Position numbers and translations under genes: made by a program
Shown here: piece by piece, positions 1 to 9,231 of the stretch
How positions within the stretch are numbered: position 1 is the stretch's first letter
How the letters are laid out: every line of letters begins with the position of its first letter
Notes under the pieces: generated by a model
What the model saw: only the letters and a program-made list of their open reading frames with translations
What the model was told of the DNA's origin: nothing
The model's database searches: none
From: UBA5066 sp046331465
GTDB lineage: Bacteria; Acidobacteriota; Thermoanaerobaculia; UBA5066
Assembly: GCA_046331465.1 (NCBI GenBank)
Contig: JAXLQV010000004.1
Coordinates: forward strand, 124,001-188,000
DNA length: 64,000 nt
Direction of reading: 5' to 3'

Positions 1-1057
1 CGTCTCCCACCCAGGCGAGCTCCGGGTTCCCGGTGGAGTTCGCGAAGGGGAGGATCGCGAGCGAGTCGAGGGGCGGCGCCCGGCGCGCGCGGAGGGCGAG
101 GACACCGGCGAGGGCGGCGACGAGGAGTCCCGCGACCGCGAGGCCGGCCCTCCAGGGGCGACGACGGGTCGGTGCCGGCGCGCCGCCCGCCGGGACGCTC
201 TCCACGGACGGCGTCGAAGGGCCCCGGAGCGCCTCGGCGAGCTCGGCGCCGTTGGCGAAACGCCGCGCCGGGTCCTTCGCGAGGCACCGTTCGACGACGA
301 TCCGCAGGCCGTCCGGCTGGCCTGCCTCCCGGCCGGGCAGGGGCGGAGGATCGCTCTTCAGTATCGCGTGGAGCGTCTCGACGGCCGTGTCGCCGCGAAA
401 GGCGCGCCGGCCGGTCGCCATCTCCCAGAGGACCGCTCCGAAGGAGAAGACGTCCGACGGGGGGGCGGCGTTCTCGCCCCGGACCTGCTCCGGGGACATG
501 TAGCCGACGGTTCCCATCACGACCCCGGGCGCCGTGAGCGCGGAGGCCGTCTCGACCGTCGACGCGCCCTCGTCCGGGAGACCCGGCCCCTGGCGGGCGA
601 GCCCGAAGTCGAGGATCTTGGCGCCGGTGGGGGCGAGGAAGACGTTCGACGGTTTCAGGTCGCGGTGGACGAAGCCTTCCGCGTGCGCCTTCGCGAGGCC
701 CGCGGCCACCTCGCGCGCGATCCCCAGGAGCTCGTCCGCGGCGAGCGGACCCCGCGAGAGGCGCTGCTGGAGCGTTTCGCCCTCGAGGAGCTCGAGGACG
801 AGGTAGTCGACGTCGCCCTCGCTCCCGACGTCGTGCAGCGTGCAGACGTTCGGGTGCGTCAGCCGCGAGGCGATCTGGGCCTCGCGGAGGAACCGCCTCC
901 GCGACTCGGGATCGGCCTCGCCGGGCTTGACGACCTTCAGGGCGACGAGGCGGCCGAGCCGCCGGTCCCTCGCCTTCCAGACGTCTCCCATCCCGCCGCC
1001 GCCGAGGTGGGCGACGATCTCGTACGGGCCGATCGAGGCGCCGGGCGCGAGAACCAC
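1..1057 (-). CDS. Serine/threonine protein kinase, C-terminus beyond the window
   Basis: Membrane-anchored Hanks-type Ser/Thr kinase for signal transduction. The visible protein has a glycine-rich loop (GGGGMGDVW) near residue 20, the VALK lysine, the catalytic loop HRDLKPSN, a DFG motif, and the GTVGYMSPEQ activation segment. A hydrophobic membrane segment follows, and then the start of an extracytoplasmic domain (LAILPFANSTG, as in TolB-like domains of acidobacterial-type kinases). It is cut by the left window edge. I chose the GTG at 1057, about 10 residues before GPYEIV; another in-frame GTG lies further upstream, and no strong ribosome site is visible. Substrates cannot be inferred. Confidence 0.9.
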   Translation of the reverse strand, partial: MVLAPGASIGPYEIVAHLGGGGMGDVWKARDRRLGRLVALKVVKPGEADPESRRRFLREAQIASRLTHPNVCTLHDVGSEGDVDYLVLELLEGETLQQRLSRGPLAADELLGIAREVAAGLAKAHAEGFVHRDLKPSNVFLAPTGAKILDFGLARQGPGLPDEGASTVETASALTAPGVVMGTVGYMSPEQVRGENAAPPSDVFSFGAVLWEMATGRRAFRGDTAVETLHAILKSDPPPLPGREAGQPDGLRIVVERCLAKDPARRFANGAELAEALRGPSTPSVESVPAGGAPAPTRRRPWRAGLAVAGLLVAALAGVLALRARRAPPLDSLAILPFANSTGNPELAWVGD

Positions 1058-1175
1058 GGTGGACGGATCATCCGGACCGGGCGGAGCGCGCGCAACAGGC
1101 CCGGCGGCGGCGGCCGGGACGGGCGGCACGGCTCCGCACCCGGGGTGCTCGGACGGGTCCCCGTCCCCGGTCGAC

Positions 1176-2534
1176 TCAACCGGCGAGCCCCGCCTGCGGC
1201 GCGAGGTCGGCGATCTTCACCCGCGTCCCCCTCTCCGAGCTCGTCCGGGCCGCGATGCCGGTGAGGCAGGACATCGCGCCGGCGCGGGAGTCGGGGACGC
1301 GGAGCTGCTCCGGGACCGGCTCCTTCCCGAAGACGGCGTCGAGGAGGCGCGGGTCGCCGCCGGAGTGGCCCCCCTCGCGCTCCTGGAGCGTGAGCCGCTC
1401 CGGCTCCTTCCGGAAGGAGCGGGCGACGAGGATCTCCGTCTCGAACGGGACCTCCCACCCCTGGCGCTCCCAGTCGCGCACCTCGATCCGCCCCTGCTCG
1501 CAGTTGAAGGCGATCCGGAACCCCTCGAACGGCATGAAGGCGTTGAGCGAGTAGCTCATCTGCGTGCCGTTCGAGTAGGAGACGACGGCGTTCATCGTGT
1601 CCCAGATGTCGCAGTCCTCGCGGAAGACGCAGCCGTCGCGGAGGTACCCGTCGGCGCCGGCCGGCCCGGCGTAGAGCGCCATCAGCCGCGCGTCCTTCGT
1701 CAGGTCGAAGAAGAACGGGCAGGAGCCCCGGTGTGCGCACTCGCGGCAGTGGGTGCCGCGGAAGCCGCCGCTCTTGCCATACCGCCGGAGCGACGAGGTC
1801 GCCGAGACCTCGACGGGGTCGGCGCCGAGCCACCAGTTCACGAGGTCGAAGTGGTGCGTCGCCTTGTGGAGCCAGAGGCTCCCGCTGCGCGACTTCAGCC
1901 GGTGCCAGCGCCGGAAGTAGTCGGCGCCGTGGAAGACGTCGAGGTACCAGGAGAAGTCGACGGAGGTGACCTTCCCGAGGCCCGAGGTGCGGAGGAGCTG
2001 CCAGACGAGCTCGCTCTTCGGCGCGTAGCGGTAGTTGAAGGCCATCGCGACCTTCCGCCCGTTCCGCTTCTCGGTCTCGAGGATCGCCTTCATCTGGTCG
2101 AGCTCGGTCACCATCGGCTTCTCCGTGACGACGTCGACGCCGCGGTCGAGCGCCTTCACGATGACGCCCGAGTGCGTCGCGTCGACGGTCGTCACCGCGA
2201 TCCGGTCGGGCTTCGCCTCGTCGAGCATCCGGTCGAGGTCCGTGTAGACGGGCGCCTTCGTCCCCATGAGGCCGTTCGCGGCCTCGGCGCGCTTCGGGTT
2301 GACGTCGCAGAGCGCGACGAGGTCGAGAGTGCCGCCGTGCCGCTTCAGCGCCTCGGCGCCCCACATGCTGCTGCCGCGGTGCCCCGTGCCGACGATCGCG
2401 TACCGGACCCTGCGCGGGGTCGTCGAGGCGGCTGCCGGGAGGCCCGACGTGGCGGCGGCCGCGGCGACGGCGCCGGCCGCGTGGAGGAAATCGCGACGCG
2501 AGGGGGCGGGCGGGGGGACGGCGTCGTTCGTCAT
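1176..2534 (-). CDS. Gfo/Idh/MocA family oxidoreductase, Tat-exported
   Basis: NAD(P)-dependent sugar or sugar-acid oxidoreductase, 452 residues. The N-terminus carries a twin-arginine signal (SRRDFL followed by an Ala-rich stretch), so it probably acts in the periplasm. The Rossmann motif GTGHRG follows, then EKPM and the catalytic-region motif HKATHHFD. A Cys cluster (HCRECAHRGSC) in the middle is typical of some secreted members of the family. Its ATG overlaps the stop of the upstream pectinase fusion gene (ATGA), so the two are translationally coupled. The context suggests a role on pectin-derived sugars; the substrate is unknown. Confidence 0.92.
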   Translation of the reverse strand: MTNDAVPPPAPSRRDFLHAAGAVAAAAATSGLPAAASTTPRRVRYAIVGTGHRGSSMWGAEALKRHGGTLDLVALCDVNPKRAEAANGLMGTKAPVYTDLDRMLDEAKPDRIAVTTVDATHSGVIVKALDRGVDVVTEKPMVTELDQMKAILETEKRNGRKVAMAFNYRYAPKSELVWQLLRTSGLGKVTSVDFSWYLDVFHGADYFRRWHRLKSRSGSLWLHKATHHFDLVNWWLGADPVEVSATSSLRRYGKSGGFRGTHCRECAHRGSCPFFFDLTKDARLMALYAGPAGADGYLRDGCVFREDCDIWDTMNAVVSYSNGTQMSYSLNAFMPFEGFRIAFNCEQGRIEVRDWERQGWEVPFETEILVARSFRKEPERLTLQEREGGHSGGDPRLLDAVFGKEPVPEQLRVPDSRAGAMSCLTGIAARTSSERGTRVKIADLAPQAGLAG

Positions 2535-5500
2535 CGGGTCTCCTTCGCGAGCTTCGCCTTCCAGGCGGGGTAGTCCTTCTCGAGGAGGCGCGCGGGCCTC
2601 GTCACGTACCAGGCGTAGCCGACGCGCCGCTCGTGCTCGATCTCGTCGAGGCGGTACCGGACGACGGAGTCGCGGCCGCAGAAGATCGGACGGTTCGTCC
2701 CGATCTCGTAGAAGCGGGCCCAGATCGGCGGGGCCGACGGGTCGGGAACGACGACGACATCGACGTCCCCGGGGGCTCCTTCGCCGGCGCGCCGCTCGAC
2801 GCGGAGGCCGTGGAGCGCGACGGACGAGAGCCACGCGACCGCGGCGTCGACCGCCGCGACGACCTCGGGCCCGGGGTTCTCGACCCGCATCAGGAGCTCG
2901 ACGAGGCCGACGCTCTCGGACCCGCTGAGCGACACCTTCTCGAACGCCCGTGCCGGGCGCGGCTCGAGCGTCCGCTCGTCGTGCTGCGCGCACCAGGCGG
3001 TCCGCGTCCCGTCGACGACGACCTGGCTGTCGAGGAGGCAGCGGATCCCGCGCGCGAAGGCCGACCGGGCGCGGGCGCGCCGGTCGGCGTCGACCCAGTC
3101 GAACGGCGTCGTCCCGTGCGCGACGTCGTCGAGGAGCTCCATCGCGTGCGCCGTCGCGTCGTCGTTGAACGTGACGTGGCGCGAGTAGTCGTCGCGGAGA
3201 GGGAAGAACTGCGGCCAGCCGCCGTTCGGGTACTGGGCGGCGAGGACGTAGTCGAGCCCGCGAAGGGCGCCGGCCCGGAAGCGCTCGTCGCGCGCGGCGG
3301 CGAAGAGGCGCGCGAGGAAGCGGACCTGGGTCGTCGTCGCGCCGTTGTCGATCGTGGTGTCGGTCCGGCCCCTGCGGCGGACGAGCGTCTCCCTCTCGGC
3401 GGTCCCGAGCGGGTGGACCATGTCGAGGTCCTTCGGCCAGCCGCCGTTCCCGCGCTGCCAGAGGAGGAGGTTCTCGCCGACGCTTGCCGCCTCGGCCGAC
3501 GAGAACCAGGCCGTCGGCTTCTCGAGGAGCGGCGGGAGCGTGTGGACGGCGGAGGAACGGACGTTCGGCTCGGCGAGGTCTCCCGAAACGTCGTGACGCG
3601 CGACGAGGCCTTTCGGCGCTTCGACGCGGGAGAAGTCGAAGGCCGGCCCGAGGTCGGGGACGACCCTCACGAGCTCCCCCGCGACGAGGGCGCCGAAGAG
3701 CGCGCTCCCCGCGGGCGAGAGGTGCGTCCGGTCGAGCGTGCCGTCCTCCTTGGGGACGCCGACCGCGGCGACCTCCGCCGGGCTCATCCGGTCGACGGCC
3801 TCGATCGAGATGCGGTGGAGGTCGAGGAGCGGGACGCGCCGCTCGAAGGCGACCGCACGGGCGGCATCCGCGTAGAACGCGAGGTCGGACCTCACGCACC
3901 CCTTCTCGTCGACGTACCGCCGCGTGAGCGGCGTCAGGAGGACGGGGCGCGCCCCGGCGGCGCGCGCCTCGTCGACCATCCGCGCGAGGTTCTCGCGGTA
4001 GGTCGTGAAGGGGTCGGTCTCCCGCTCGGGCCCCTTGCCGGGAGCGTCGTTGTGCCCGAACTGGATCAGGACGACGTCGGGGCGCCCGTCGAGGACCTCC
4101 CTCCAGGTCCCCTCCTCGACGAAGCTCTTCGTGCTCCGCCCGCCCCTCGCGTGGTTCGAGAGCGCGGTCCCCGTCCGCAGGAGCCGGGCGAAACCCGTTC
4201 CCCACCCCTGTCGCTCCGTGACGGTCGAGTCCCCCGCGAGGGCGATCCGGAACGGACGGGCGCTCGTCGTGAAGCGCCACGTGTCTCCTCGGACCCGCCC
4301 CGCGGGTCCGAGCGCGTCGACGCGCCAGGAGTAGCGCGTGCCGGCCGCGAGAGTCCCGGTGTCCCATTCCGTCCGGCTTCCTTCGAGACGGGCGACACGA
4401 GGGAGCCTCGCCGCGGAGGCGCCGGCCGACTCCGCGGCCGGCCCGAAGAAGAGCTCGTAGCCGGTCGCCCCGCGCGCGGCGACCCAGCGAAGCGTCGCGC
4501 CGAAGGGCGGGACTTCCGTCGCGCCGTCGAGCGGCCGCGGTATCGCGGCGAACGGCAGGACGGCCGGCATCGTCCCTTCCGGGTCCCACTGCCCGCAGAA
4601 CGTCCACTCGGGCGTGATCTCGGCCGGGGCCGGGGAGAAGTCGGCGTTCTTCAGGTTGTCGGCGAGCCACGGGAGATCGCCGTCGTCGCCGCGGCAGGCG
4701 TGGAAGTACGCGCGCGGCTCCCAGGCGTACGTCTCGGGCGCGGAGGGCTGGTAGATCGGCCGGTCGGCAATCGCGCCCGAGAAGACGCAGTCGAGGAGGT
4801 AGAACTGGCCGTCGCGGTTGTTGCGCCCGAGGGAGAAACCCGGGTCGCCGTCGAAACGCGAGGAGCGGACGACGAAGCGGTGGTCGCGGTCCTTGCTCCC
4901 GTCGTGCCAGATCGCGGCCGTCGCTCCGTGCGCGACGAAGCGGCTGCTCGCGGCCCAGCTCGACCCGCGCGGGCAGACGAAGTCGACCCACCCCTCGAAC
5001 GTGCAGGAGGAGTGGTAAGTCATGCCGGTGAAGGCGTTCCAGAGGCTCAGCGTGTCGCCGCCTTCCGAGAGGACGTTCGCGTGGAGGAAGGCGATGCGGG
5101 TCGCGTTCCCTCCGCCGCGGACGGCGAACTGGTGGTCGCGGTCGGCCGTCCGCGCCCCGTAGTCGTTCCGGATCGTCAGGTTCGCGAGGACCAGGTCGGT
5201 CACGTCGTCGCCGACGTTGACGACGGCCGCGCCCCAGTCGTCCGCGTGCGTGGCCCGCCACTCGCGACGGAGGACCGACTCCTCGATCCGCGTCTTCTCG
5301 CGGTCCTCGCCGACGATCGCGAGGCGGCTCTTCGTGACGAAGAGCTTCTCGCGCCAGAGGCCGTTCCTCACGAGGACGACGCGCGTCCGCGTCGCCGTGG
5401 GCGGGAGCGCGTCGAGCGCGGCCTGGATCGTGGGGAAGTCGCCGCTCCCGTCCTTCGCGACGACGAAGTCGACGCCGGCGGGGCGGGGCGTCGGCGGTGC

Positions 5501-5572
5501 AGGCGCCGCCGGGGCGGCGAGGAGGAGAGGGAAGAGCAGCGCGGCGAACGGAGGCCGGGAGAAGGCTCTCAC
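2531..5572 (-). CDS. Multidomain pectinase: CE8 pectin methylesterase - Fn3-like - CE12 acetylesterase - PL10 pectate lyase
   Basis: Secreted 1013-residue enzyme combining three pectin-degrading activities. After a signal peptide, residues about 34-340 form a right-handed beta-helix pectin methylesterase (CE8), with Asp197 in GWVDF as probable nucleophile. Residues about 345-435 resemble an Fn3 module. Residues about 440-640 form an SGNH esterase of the CE12 type (GDST at 447-450, FGHND, and DRTH near its end). Residues about 645-1013 form pectate lyase family 10 (NGGWPKDLDM with Trp712, TTIDNGATTTQ, RFYEIGTNRPIF, HERRVGYAWY). The GTG start at 5572 overlaps the stop of the GH43 gene (GTGA). 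Demethylation, deacetylation and beta-elimination on one chain would allow attack on highly esterified pectin. CE8 lacks the usual QDTL glutamine (GGDTL here). Confidence 0.93.
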   Translation of the reverse strand: MRAFSRPPFAALLFPLLLAAPAAPAPPTPRPAGVDFVVAKDGSGDFPTIQAALDALPPTATRTRVVLVRNGLWREKLFVTKSRLAIVGEDREKTRIEESVLRREWRATHADDWGAAVVNVGDDVTDLVLANLTIRNDYGARTADRDHQFAVRGGGNATRIAFLHANVLSEGGDTLSLWNAFTGMTYHSSCTFEGWVDFVCPRGSSWAASSRFVAHGATAAIWHDGSKDRDHRFVVRSSRFDGDPGFSLGRNNRDGQFYLLDCVFSGAIADRPIYQPSAPETYAWEPRAYFHACRGDDGDLPWLADNLKNADFSPAPAEITPEWTFCGQWDPEGTMPAVLPFAAIPRPLDGATEVPPFGATLRWVAARGATGYELFFGPAAESAGASAARLPRVARLEGSRTEWDTGTLAAGTRYSWRVDALGPAGRVRGDTWRFTTSARPFRIALAGDSTVTERQGWGTGFARLLRTGTALSNHARGGRSTKSFVEEGTWREVLDGRPDVVLIQFGHNDAPGKGPERETDPFTTYRENLARMVDEARAAGARPVLLTPLTRRYVDEKGCVRSDLAFYADAARAVAFERRVPLLDLHRISIEAVDRMSPAEVAAVGVPKEDGTLDRTHLSPAGSALFGALVAGELVRVVPDLGPAFDFSRVEAPKGLVARHDVSGDLAEPNVRSSAVHTLPPLLEKPTAWFSSAEAASVGENLLLWQRGNGGWPKDLDMVHPLGTAERETLVRRRGRTDTTIDNGATTTQVRFLARLFAAARDERFRAGALRGLDYVLAAQYPNGGWPQFFPLRDDYSRHVTFNDDATAHAMELLDDVAHGTTPFDWVDADRRARARSAFARGIRCLLDSQVVVDGTRTAWCAQHDERTLEPRPARAFEKVSLSGSESVGLVELLMRVENPGPEVVAAVDAAVAWLSSVALHGLRVERRAGEGAPGDVDVVVVPDPSAPPIWARFYEIGTNRPIFCGRDSVVRYRLDEIEHERRVGYAWYVTRPARLLEKDYPAWKAKLAKETR

Positions 5573-7269
5573 CTCGCCTCCACGCGGAACCACGCGACGT
5601 CGGTGAAGTCTTCTCGGCCCGGTGTCGCGAGCGGCGCCGTGAAGAGGGCGAGCCGCGCCCCGACCCACGCCCCCTCGCGCGCGACGGCCTCGCCGCCGAT
5701 CGGCGCGAACGTGACGCCGTCCTCGCTCGTCGAGAAGCGGAGCCGGGCCCCCGGCTCGACGGCGACGCGGAGGAAGAGGCGGCCGGAGCGGACGGGGCGC
5801 CGCTCGACGACGCGCTCGACCCCCTCGCCGAGGACGTCGTCGCCGGAGGCGAAGAGGGCCTCCCACCCTCCGGCCGTCCTCGCGACGGCGACCCACGCCG
5901 CGTCGCGCCCGAGGACGGCGAGGCCGCTCGCGGCCCCCGGCGTCGTCCCGTTCAGCGTGACGAGAGCCGTCGCGACGAGGCGCTCCGCCGGGAACCTCGT
6001 CCGGAGGACGTTCGGCTGGAGCGCGACCGAGGCGGAGGTCGCGGGCGTCTTCGCTGCCGGGTAGAGGCGGAGGGAGCCGCGCTTCGCCGAGAGCGAGGCC
6101 CACGCGGCCTGCGGGTTCGCGTTCCACGCCCACATCGCCGAGAGGGGCGGGCCGTCGAACTCGTCGGAGAGCTGCGGCGACTCGAGCGGCGCGCCTCGGC
6201 CGGCGTCCGGGAGCGCGTGGACGAGGACCGGCTGCCCCGTCCCGTCGTGGTCGGGGTCCTCGCCGATCACGGGCCAGCCGTCCCGCCACGCCACGGGCTG
6301 GAGGTGCGTGACGCGCCCGTACGGGCCGCGGTCCTGGAAGTGGACGAACCACGACTCGCCCGTCGGCGTGTCGACGAGGGCCCCCTGGTGCGGGCCGTTC
6401 ACGTTGGTCGGGCCCTGCGCGAGGACGATCCTCTCCTCGTACGGGCCGAGGACCGTCCTCGCCCTGAGCACGACCTGCCAGCCCGTCTTCACACCCCCGG
6501 CGGGGGCGAAGAGGTAGACCCACTCGCCGCGCCGGTAGAGCTTCGGCCCCTCGATCGTCGGGTGACGGGTGCCCCCCTCGAAGACGTTCACGCCGTCGTC
6601 GAGGACGGAGAGGCCGTCGGCCGAGAGGCGGTGGACGGTGAGGACGCCGTTGAACCCGGCGCGGCTCTTCGCCCAGGCGTGGACGAGCCAGAGCGAGCCG
6701 TCGGCGTCGCGGAAGGGGCACGGGTCGATCCACCCCTTCGCCTCCTTCACGAGCCGGAGCGGCTCCCACGGCCCGCGCGGGTCGCGGGCGCGCGTCGTGA
6801 AGAGGCCGAGGTCGGGATCGCCGTACCAGACCCGGTAGAAGCCCGCGTCGTGGCGGATCGACGGGGCCCAGACGCCGCCGCCGTGCCGCGGCACGTCGTA
6901 GCGGGGCGACGGGAGCCGGGGCGCGGCGTGCCCCGCGAGCGACCAGTGGACGAGGTCCTTCGAGTGGAGGAGCGGGAGGCCCGGCACCTCGTGGAAGCTC
7001 GAGGCGACGAGCCAGAAGTCGCCGCCGACGCGGACGACGTCGGGGTCGGACCAGTCCGAGAAGAGGATCGGGTTGCGGTAGACGTCCGCTTCCCGCGCGG
7101 GAGCGGGCCCCGCTCCCGCGCGGGGCGACGGGGAACGCGGCTCGGCCGGGCGGGCGGCGGCCGAGGCGAGGAGCACCCCGAGGAGGAAGCCCGCCCCGAC
7201 GGCGGCGGGAAGGAAACGCGCAGCGCCCTCCGGGGGGGAGAAGGGGGCCGTCGGCGACCCGCGACGCAT
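5569..7269 (-). CDS. GH43 family glycoside hydrolase (xylosidase/arabinofuranosidase type), secreted
   Basis: 566-residue exported glycosidase. A hydrophobic N-terminal signal is followed by the five-bladed GH43 domain, seen in NPILFSDWSDPDVVR (catalytic base Asp region), LHSKDLVHW and EGPKLYRRGEWVYLF (acid Glu region). The C-terminal part (about 380-566) looks like the beta-sandwich found in subfamily 10-12 enzymes. It probably removes arabinose or xylose side chains from pectin. It is first in the operon and overlaps the pectinase fusion by 4 bases. A TACACT -10 box only 6 bases before the ATG implies a leaderless transcript, and the operator at 7283-7299 sits directly upstream. Confidence 0.9.
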   Translation of the reverse strand: MRRGSPTAPFSPPEGAARFLPAAVGAGFLLGVLLASAAARPAEPRSPSPRAGAGPAPAREADVYRNPILFSDWSDPDVVRVGGDFWLVASSFHEVPGLPLLHSKDLVHWSLAGHAAPRLPSPRYDVPRHGGGVWAPSIRHDAGFYRVWYGDPDLGLFTTRARDPRGPWEPLRLVKEAKGWIDPCPFRDADGSLWLVHAWAKSRAGFNGVLTVHRLSADGLSVLDDGVNVFEGGTRHPTIEGPKLYRRGEWVYLFAPAGGVKTGWQVVLRARTVLGPYEERIVLAQGPTNVNGPHQGALVDTPTGESWFVHFQDRGPYGRVTHLQPVAWRDGWPVIGEDPDHDGTGQPVLVHALPDAGRGAPLESPQLSDEFDGPPLSAMWAWNANPQAAWASLSAKRGSLRLYPAAKTPATSASVALQPNVLRTRFPAERLVATALVTLNGTTPGAASGLAVLGRDAAWVAVARTAGGWEALFASGDDVLGEGVERVVERRPVRSGRLFLRVAVEPGARLRFSTSEDGVTFAPIGGEAVAREGAWVGARLALFTAPLATPGREDFTDVAWFRVEAR

Positions 7270-7275
7270 GACGGG

Positions 7276-7281
7276 AGTGTA
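7276..7281 (-). promoter_or_regulatory. Leaderless -10 box of the GH43-pectinase operon
   Basis: On the minus strand TACACT ends 6 bases before the ATG at 7269, so transcription would start at or next to the start codon. The operator lies immediately upstream, where a bound repressor would block polymerase. Inferred from sequence. Confidence 0.55.
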
Positions 7282-7282
7282 C

Positions 7283-7299
7283 CAATGGTAAGACCATTG
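7283..7299. promoter_or_regulatory. Palindromic operator CAATGGT-AAG-ACCATTG
   Basis: A perfect inverted repeat with 7-base arms and a 3-base centre. The TGGT-N3-ACCA core is the classic shape recognised by GntR/FadR-subfamily repressors such as UxuR, ExuR, LldR and PdhR. It lies between the divergent GH43 and GH105 genes. Related sites occur at 7362, 18390 and 18497, all beside uronate genes. No GntR gene is present in this window. Confidence 0.7.
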
Positions 7300-7361
7300 T
7301 GTCTGCAGGAATCGTAAGGTACGATCGCCCGGCTCGACGGACGCCGGTCCGGCGCCCTTTT

Positions 7362-7372
7362 TGGAATGACCA
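7362..7372. promoter_or_regulatory. Imperfect TGGA-ATG-ACCA operator upstream of GH105
   Basis: It matches TGGT-N3-ACCA at 7 of 8 arm positions and lies 22 bases before the GH105 start. It is probably a second site of the same regulator, covering the rightward promoter. Confidence 0.45.
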
Positions 7373-7393
7373 CTTGAGGGAACGGGAGCTTCC

Positions 7394-8821
7394 GTGATGT
7401 ACCGAAACGTCGTCTTCCGGGTTCCCCTCGCCGCCGCGGTCGGCGTCTCTCTCGCCGCGGCGTCGTCCCTCTCCGCTCAGGCGCCCGCGGCGCCCGACCC
7501 GGTCGCGACGACGGGCCGGAGCGAGCCGTCGTTCCCGCAGCCCTCGCTGGCGCCGGGCGTCGACTACACGCTCCCGTCCGAAGCCGACGTGAAGGCCGTC
7601 CTCGACCGGATCCGCGAGCACTTCGAGCGCTCGACGCGCTACGAGGTCATCGACACGGAGACGGGCGCGCCGATCGCCGACCTCGGAAAGCCCCGGAAGA
7701 GCGCCGGGATCGACACGAGGAAGGGCGAGTTCCTCGACTGGACCTACTCGATGGGGGTCGTCCTCGCCGGGATGATCCAGGCGACGGACGTCACGGGCGA
7801 CCCGCGCTTCGCCGCCTACGCGGAGAGGAACTTCGACTTCATCTTCGGCCACCTGCCGTACTTCCGGGCGCAGGCGAAGGAGTTCGGGCCGCAGAAGGAC
7901 GGCTACCGCCGCCTCCTCGACATGCGCGAACTCGACGACTGCGGCTCCATCGGCGCGGCGCTCGTCCAGGCGTACGGGCGGAAGAAGGACCCCCGCTACC
8001 GCGAGGGGATCGACCTCGTCGCGCAGCACATCGAGAAGAGGCAGCCGCGGCTTCCCGACGGGACGCTCTGCCGCCCGCGGCCGCAGCCCGTCTCGCTCTG
8101 GATCGACGACGCCTGGATGAGCATCCCGTTCCTCGCCCGGATGGGGCAGCTCACGGGCGAGCGGAAGTGGTTCGACGACGCGGCCCGGCAGGTGACCGGC
8201 ATGTCGGCGCGCCTCTTCGACGAGAAGAAGGGGCTCTACGACCACTCCTGGTTCGAGAACGCGACGCCGGTCGACCCGAAGTTCTTCTGGGGGCGCGGCG
8301 CGGGGTGGATGCTCATGTCGATGGCCGAGCTCCTCACCCTGATGCCGGAGGACCACCCCGACCGGGCGAAGGTCCTCGACCAGTACCGGCGCGCGGTCGC
8401 GGGCGTCGGCGCGGTCCAGGGAGGGATGGGCCTCTGGCACCAGCTCCTCGACCGGGACGACAGCTACCTCGAGACCTCAGCCTCGGCCATGTATGTCTTC
8501 GCGATCGCGCGCGGCGTCAACCGCGGCTGGCTGTCGACGGCCTGGGCGCCTGCGGCGCAGGCGGGCTGGCAGGCCGTCGCGCGGCGCGTGCGGGCCGACG
8601 GGCAGATCGAGGGGATCTGCGTCGGGACGACGGCGGCCTACGACCCGGTCTACTACTACAACCGCCCGACGGACCTCGGCGCGATGCAGGGCTACGGCCC
8701 GACGCTGATGGCCGGCGCCGAGGTGCTGACGATGCTCCGCTCCTTCGACGTCGAGAAGAAGCTGAACACCTTCCACTGGCGGGTACGCGCTCCTTCGGGG
8801 AAGGCGGCGGCGAAGCCATGA
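7394..8821 (+). CDS. GH105 unsaturated rhamnogalacturonyl/galacturonyl hydrolase
   Basis: 475-residue enzyme that removes the 4,5-unsaturated uronic acid left at the non-reducing end of oligosaccharides by pectate or rhamnogalacturonan lyases. The N-terminus is a signal peptide (LAAASSLSAQA), so it is probably periplasmic. Family features include the alpha6/alpha6-barrel motifs GEFLDWTYSMGV, SLWIDDAWMSIPFLARMG, DHSWFENA, FWGRGAGWMLMSMAELL and YYYNRPTDLGAMQGYGPTLMAGAE. The start is GTG 7394, with ATG 7397 directly behind it; GAGGGAACGGGAG provides the ribosome site. Its stop overlaps the next ATG (ATGA). It complements the PL10 lyase encoded divergently. Confidence 0.93.
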   Translation: MMYRNVVFRVPLAAAVGVSLAAASSLSAQAPAAPDPVATTGRSEPSFPQPSLAPGVDYTLPSEADVKAVLDRIREHFERSTRYEVIDTETGAPIADLGKPRKSAGIDTRKGEFLDWTYSMGVVLAGMIQATDVTGDPRFAAYAERNFDFIFGHLPYFRAQAKEFGPQKDGYRRLLDMRELDDCGSIGAALVQAYGRKKDPRYREGIDLVAQHIEKRQPRLPDGTLCRPRPQPVSLWIDDAWMSIPFLARMGQLTGERKWFDDAARQVTGMSARLFDEKKGLYDHSWFENATPVDPKFFWGRGAGWMLMSMAELLTLMPEDHPDRAKVLDQYRRAVAGVGAVQGGMGLWHQLLDRDDSYLETSASAMYVFAIARGVNRGWLSTAWAPAAQAGWQAVARRVRADGQIEGICVGTTAAYDPVYYYNRPTDLGAMQGYGPTLMAGAEVLTMLRSFDVEKKLNTFHWRVRAPSGKAAAKP

Positions 8822-9231
8822 AGCTCGAGCACGTCGCCCTCCTCGTCGCCGACCCGCCCGCGATGGCCCGCTGGTACGCGGAGCACCTCGGGATGCACGT
8901 CGTGAAGAGGAGCGACGAGGCGCCGGGCTTCGCCCGCTTCCTCGCCGACGCCGAGGGGTCGTCGGTCCTCGAGACCTACGCCTCGAACGTCCATCCCGTC
9001 CCCGACTACCGGGCGATGGATCCCGCTCTCCTCCACGTCGCCTTCACGACGGGCGAGATCGAGGGGACGCGCGACCGGCTGATCGCCGCGGGCGCGACGC
9101 CGGTGGGGGAGATCACGGAGAATGCCGCCGGAGACCGGTTCGCGATGCTCCGCGACCCGTGGGGGCTCGCGCTCCAGCTGGCGGACCGCGCCCGGCCGCT
9201 CGCCGGACGGGCCCAGGAGGAATCGAAGTGA
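8818..9231 (+). CDS. VOC (glyoxalase/bleomycin-resistance fold) family protein
   Basis: 137-residue single VOC domain: N-terminal LEHVALLVADPPAMARWYAEHLGM, central LLHVAFTT and C-terminal RDPWGLALQL, with His and Glu residues positioned as metal ligands of the fold. It overlaps GH105 upstream (ATGA) and gnd downstream (GTGA), so the three genes are translated as a unit. It may be an isomerase or lyase for a sugar breakdown product such as an unsaturated uronate, but the sequence does not show this. Confidence 0.9.
   Translation: MKLEHVALLVADPPAMARWYAEHLGMHVVKRSDEAPGFARFLADAEGSSVLETYASNVHPVPDYRAMDPALLHVAFTTGEIEGTRDRLIAAGATPVGEITENAAGDRFAMLRDPWGLALQLADRARPLAGRAQEESK

Noticed and set aside
2633..6064. 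A 1143-codon plus-strand open frame opposite the pectinase fusion and GH43
   Set aside because: Composition typical of an antisense frame, and the minus strand has three catalytic domains with intact motifs.
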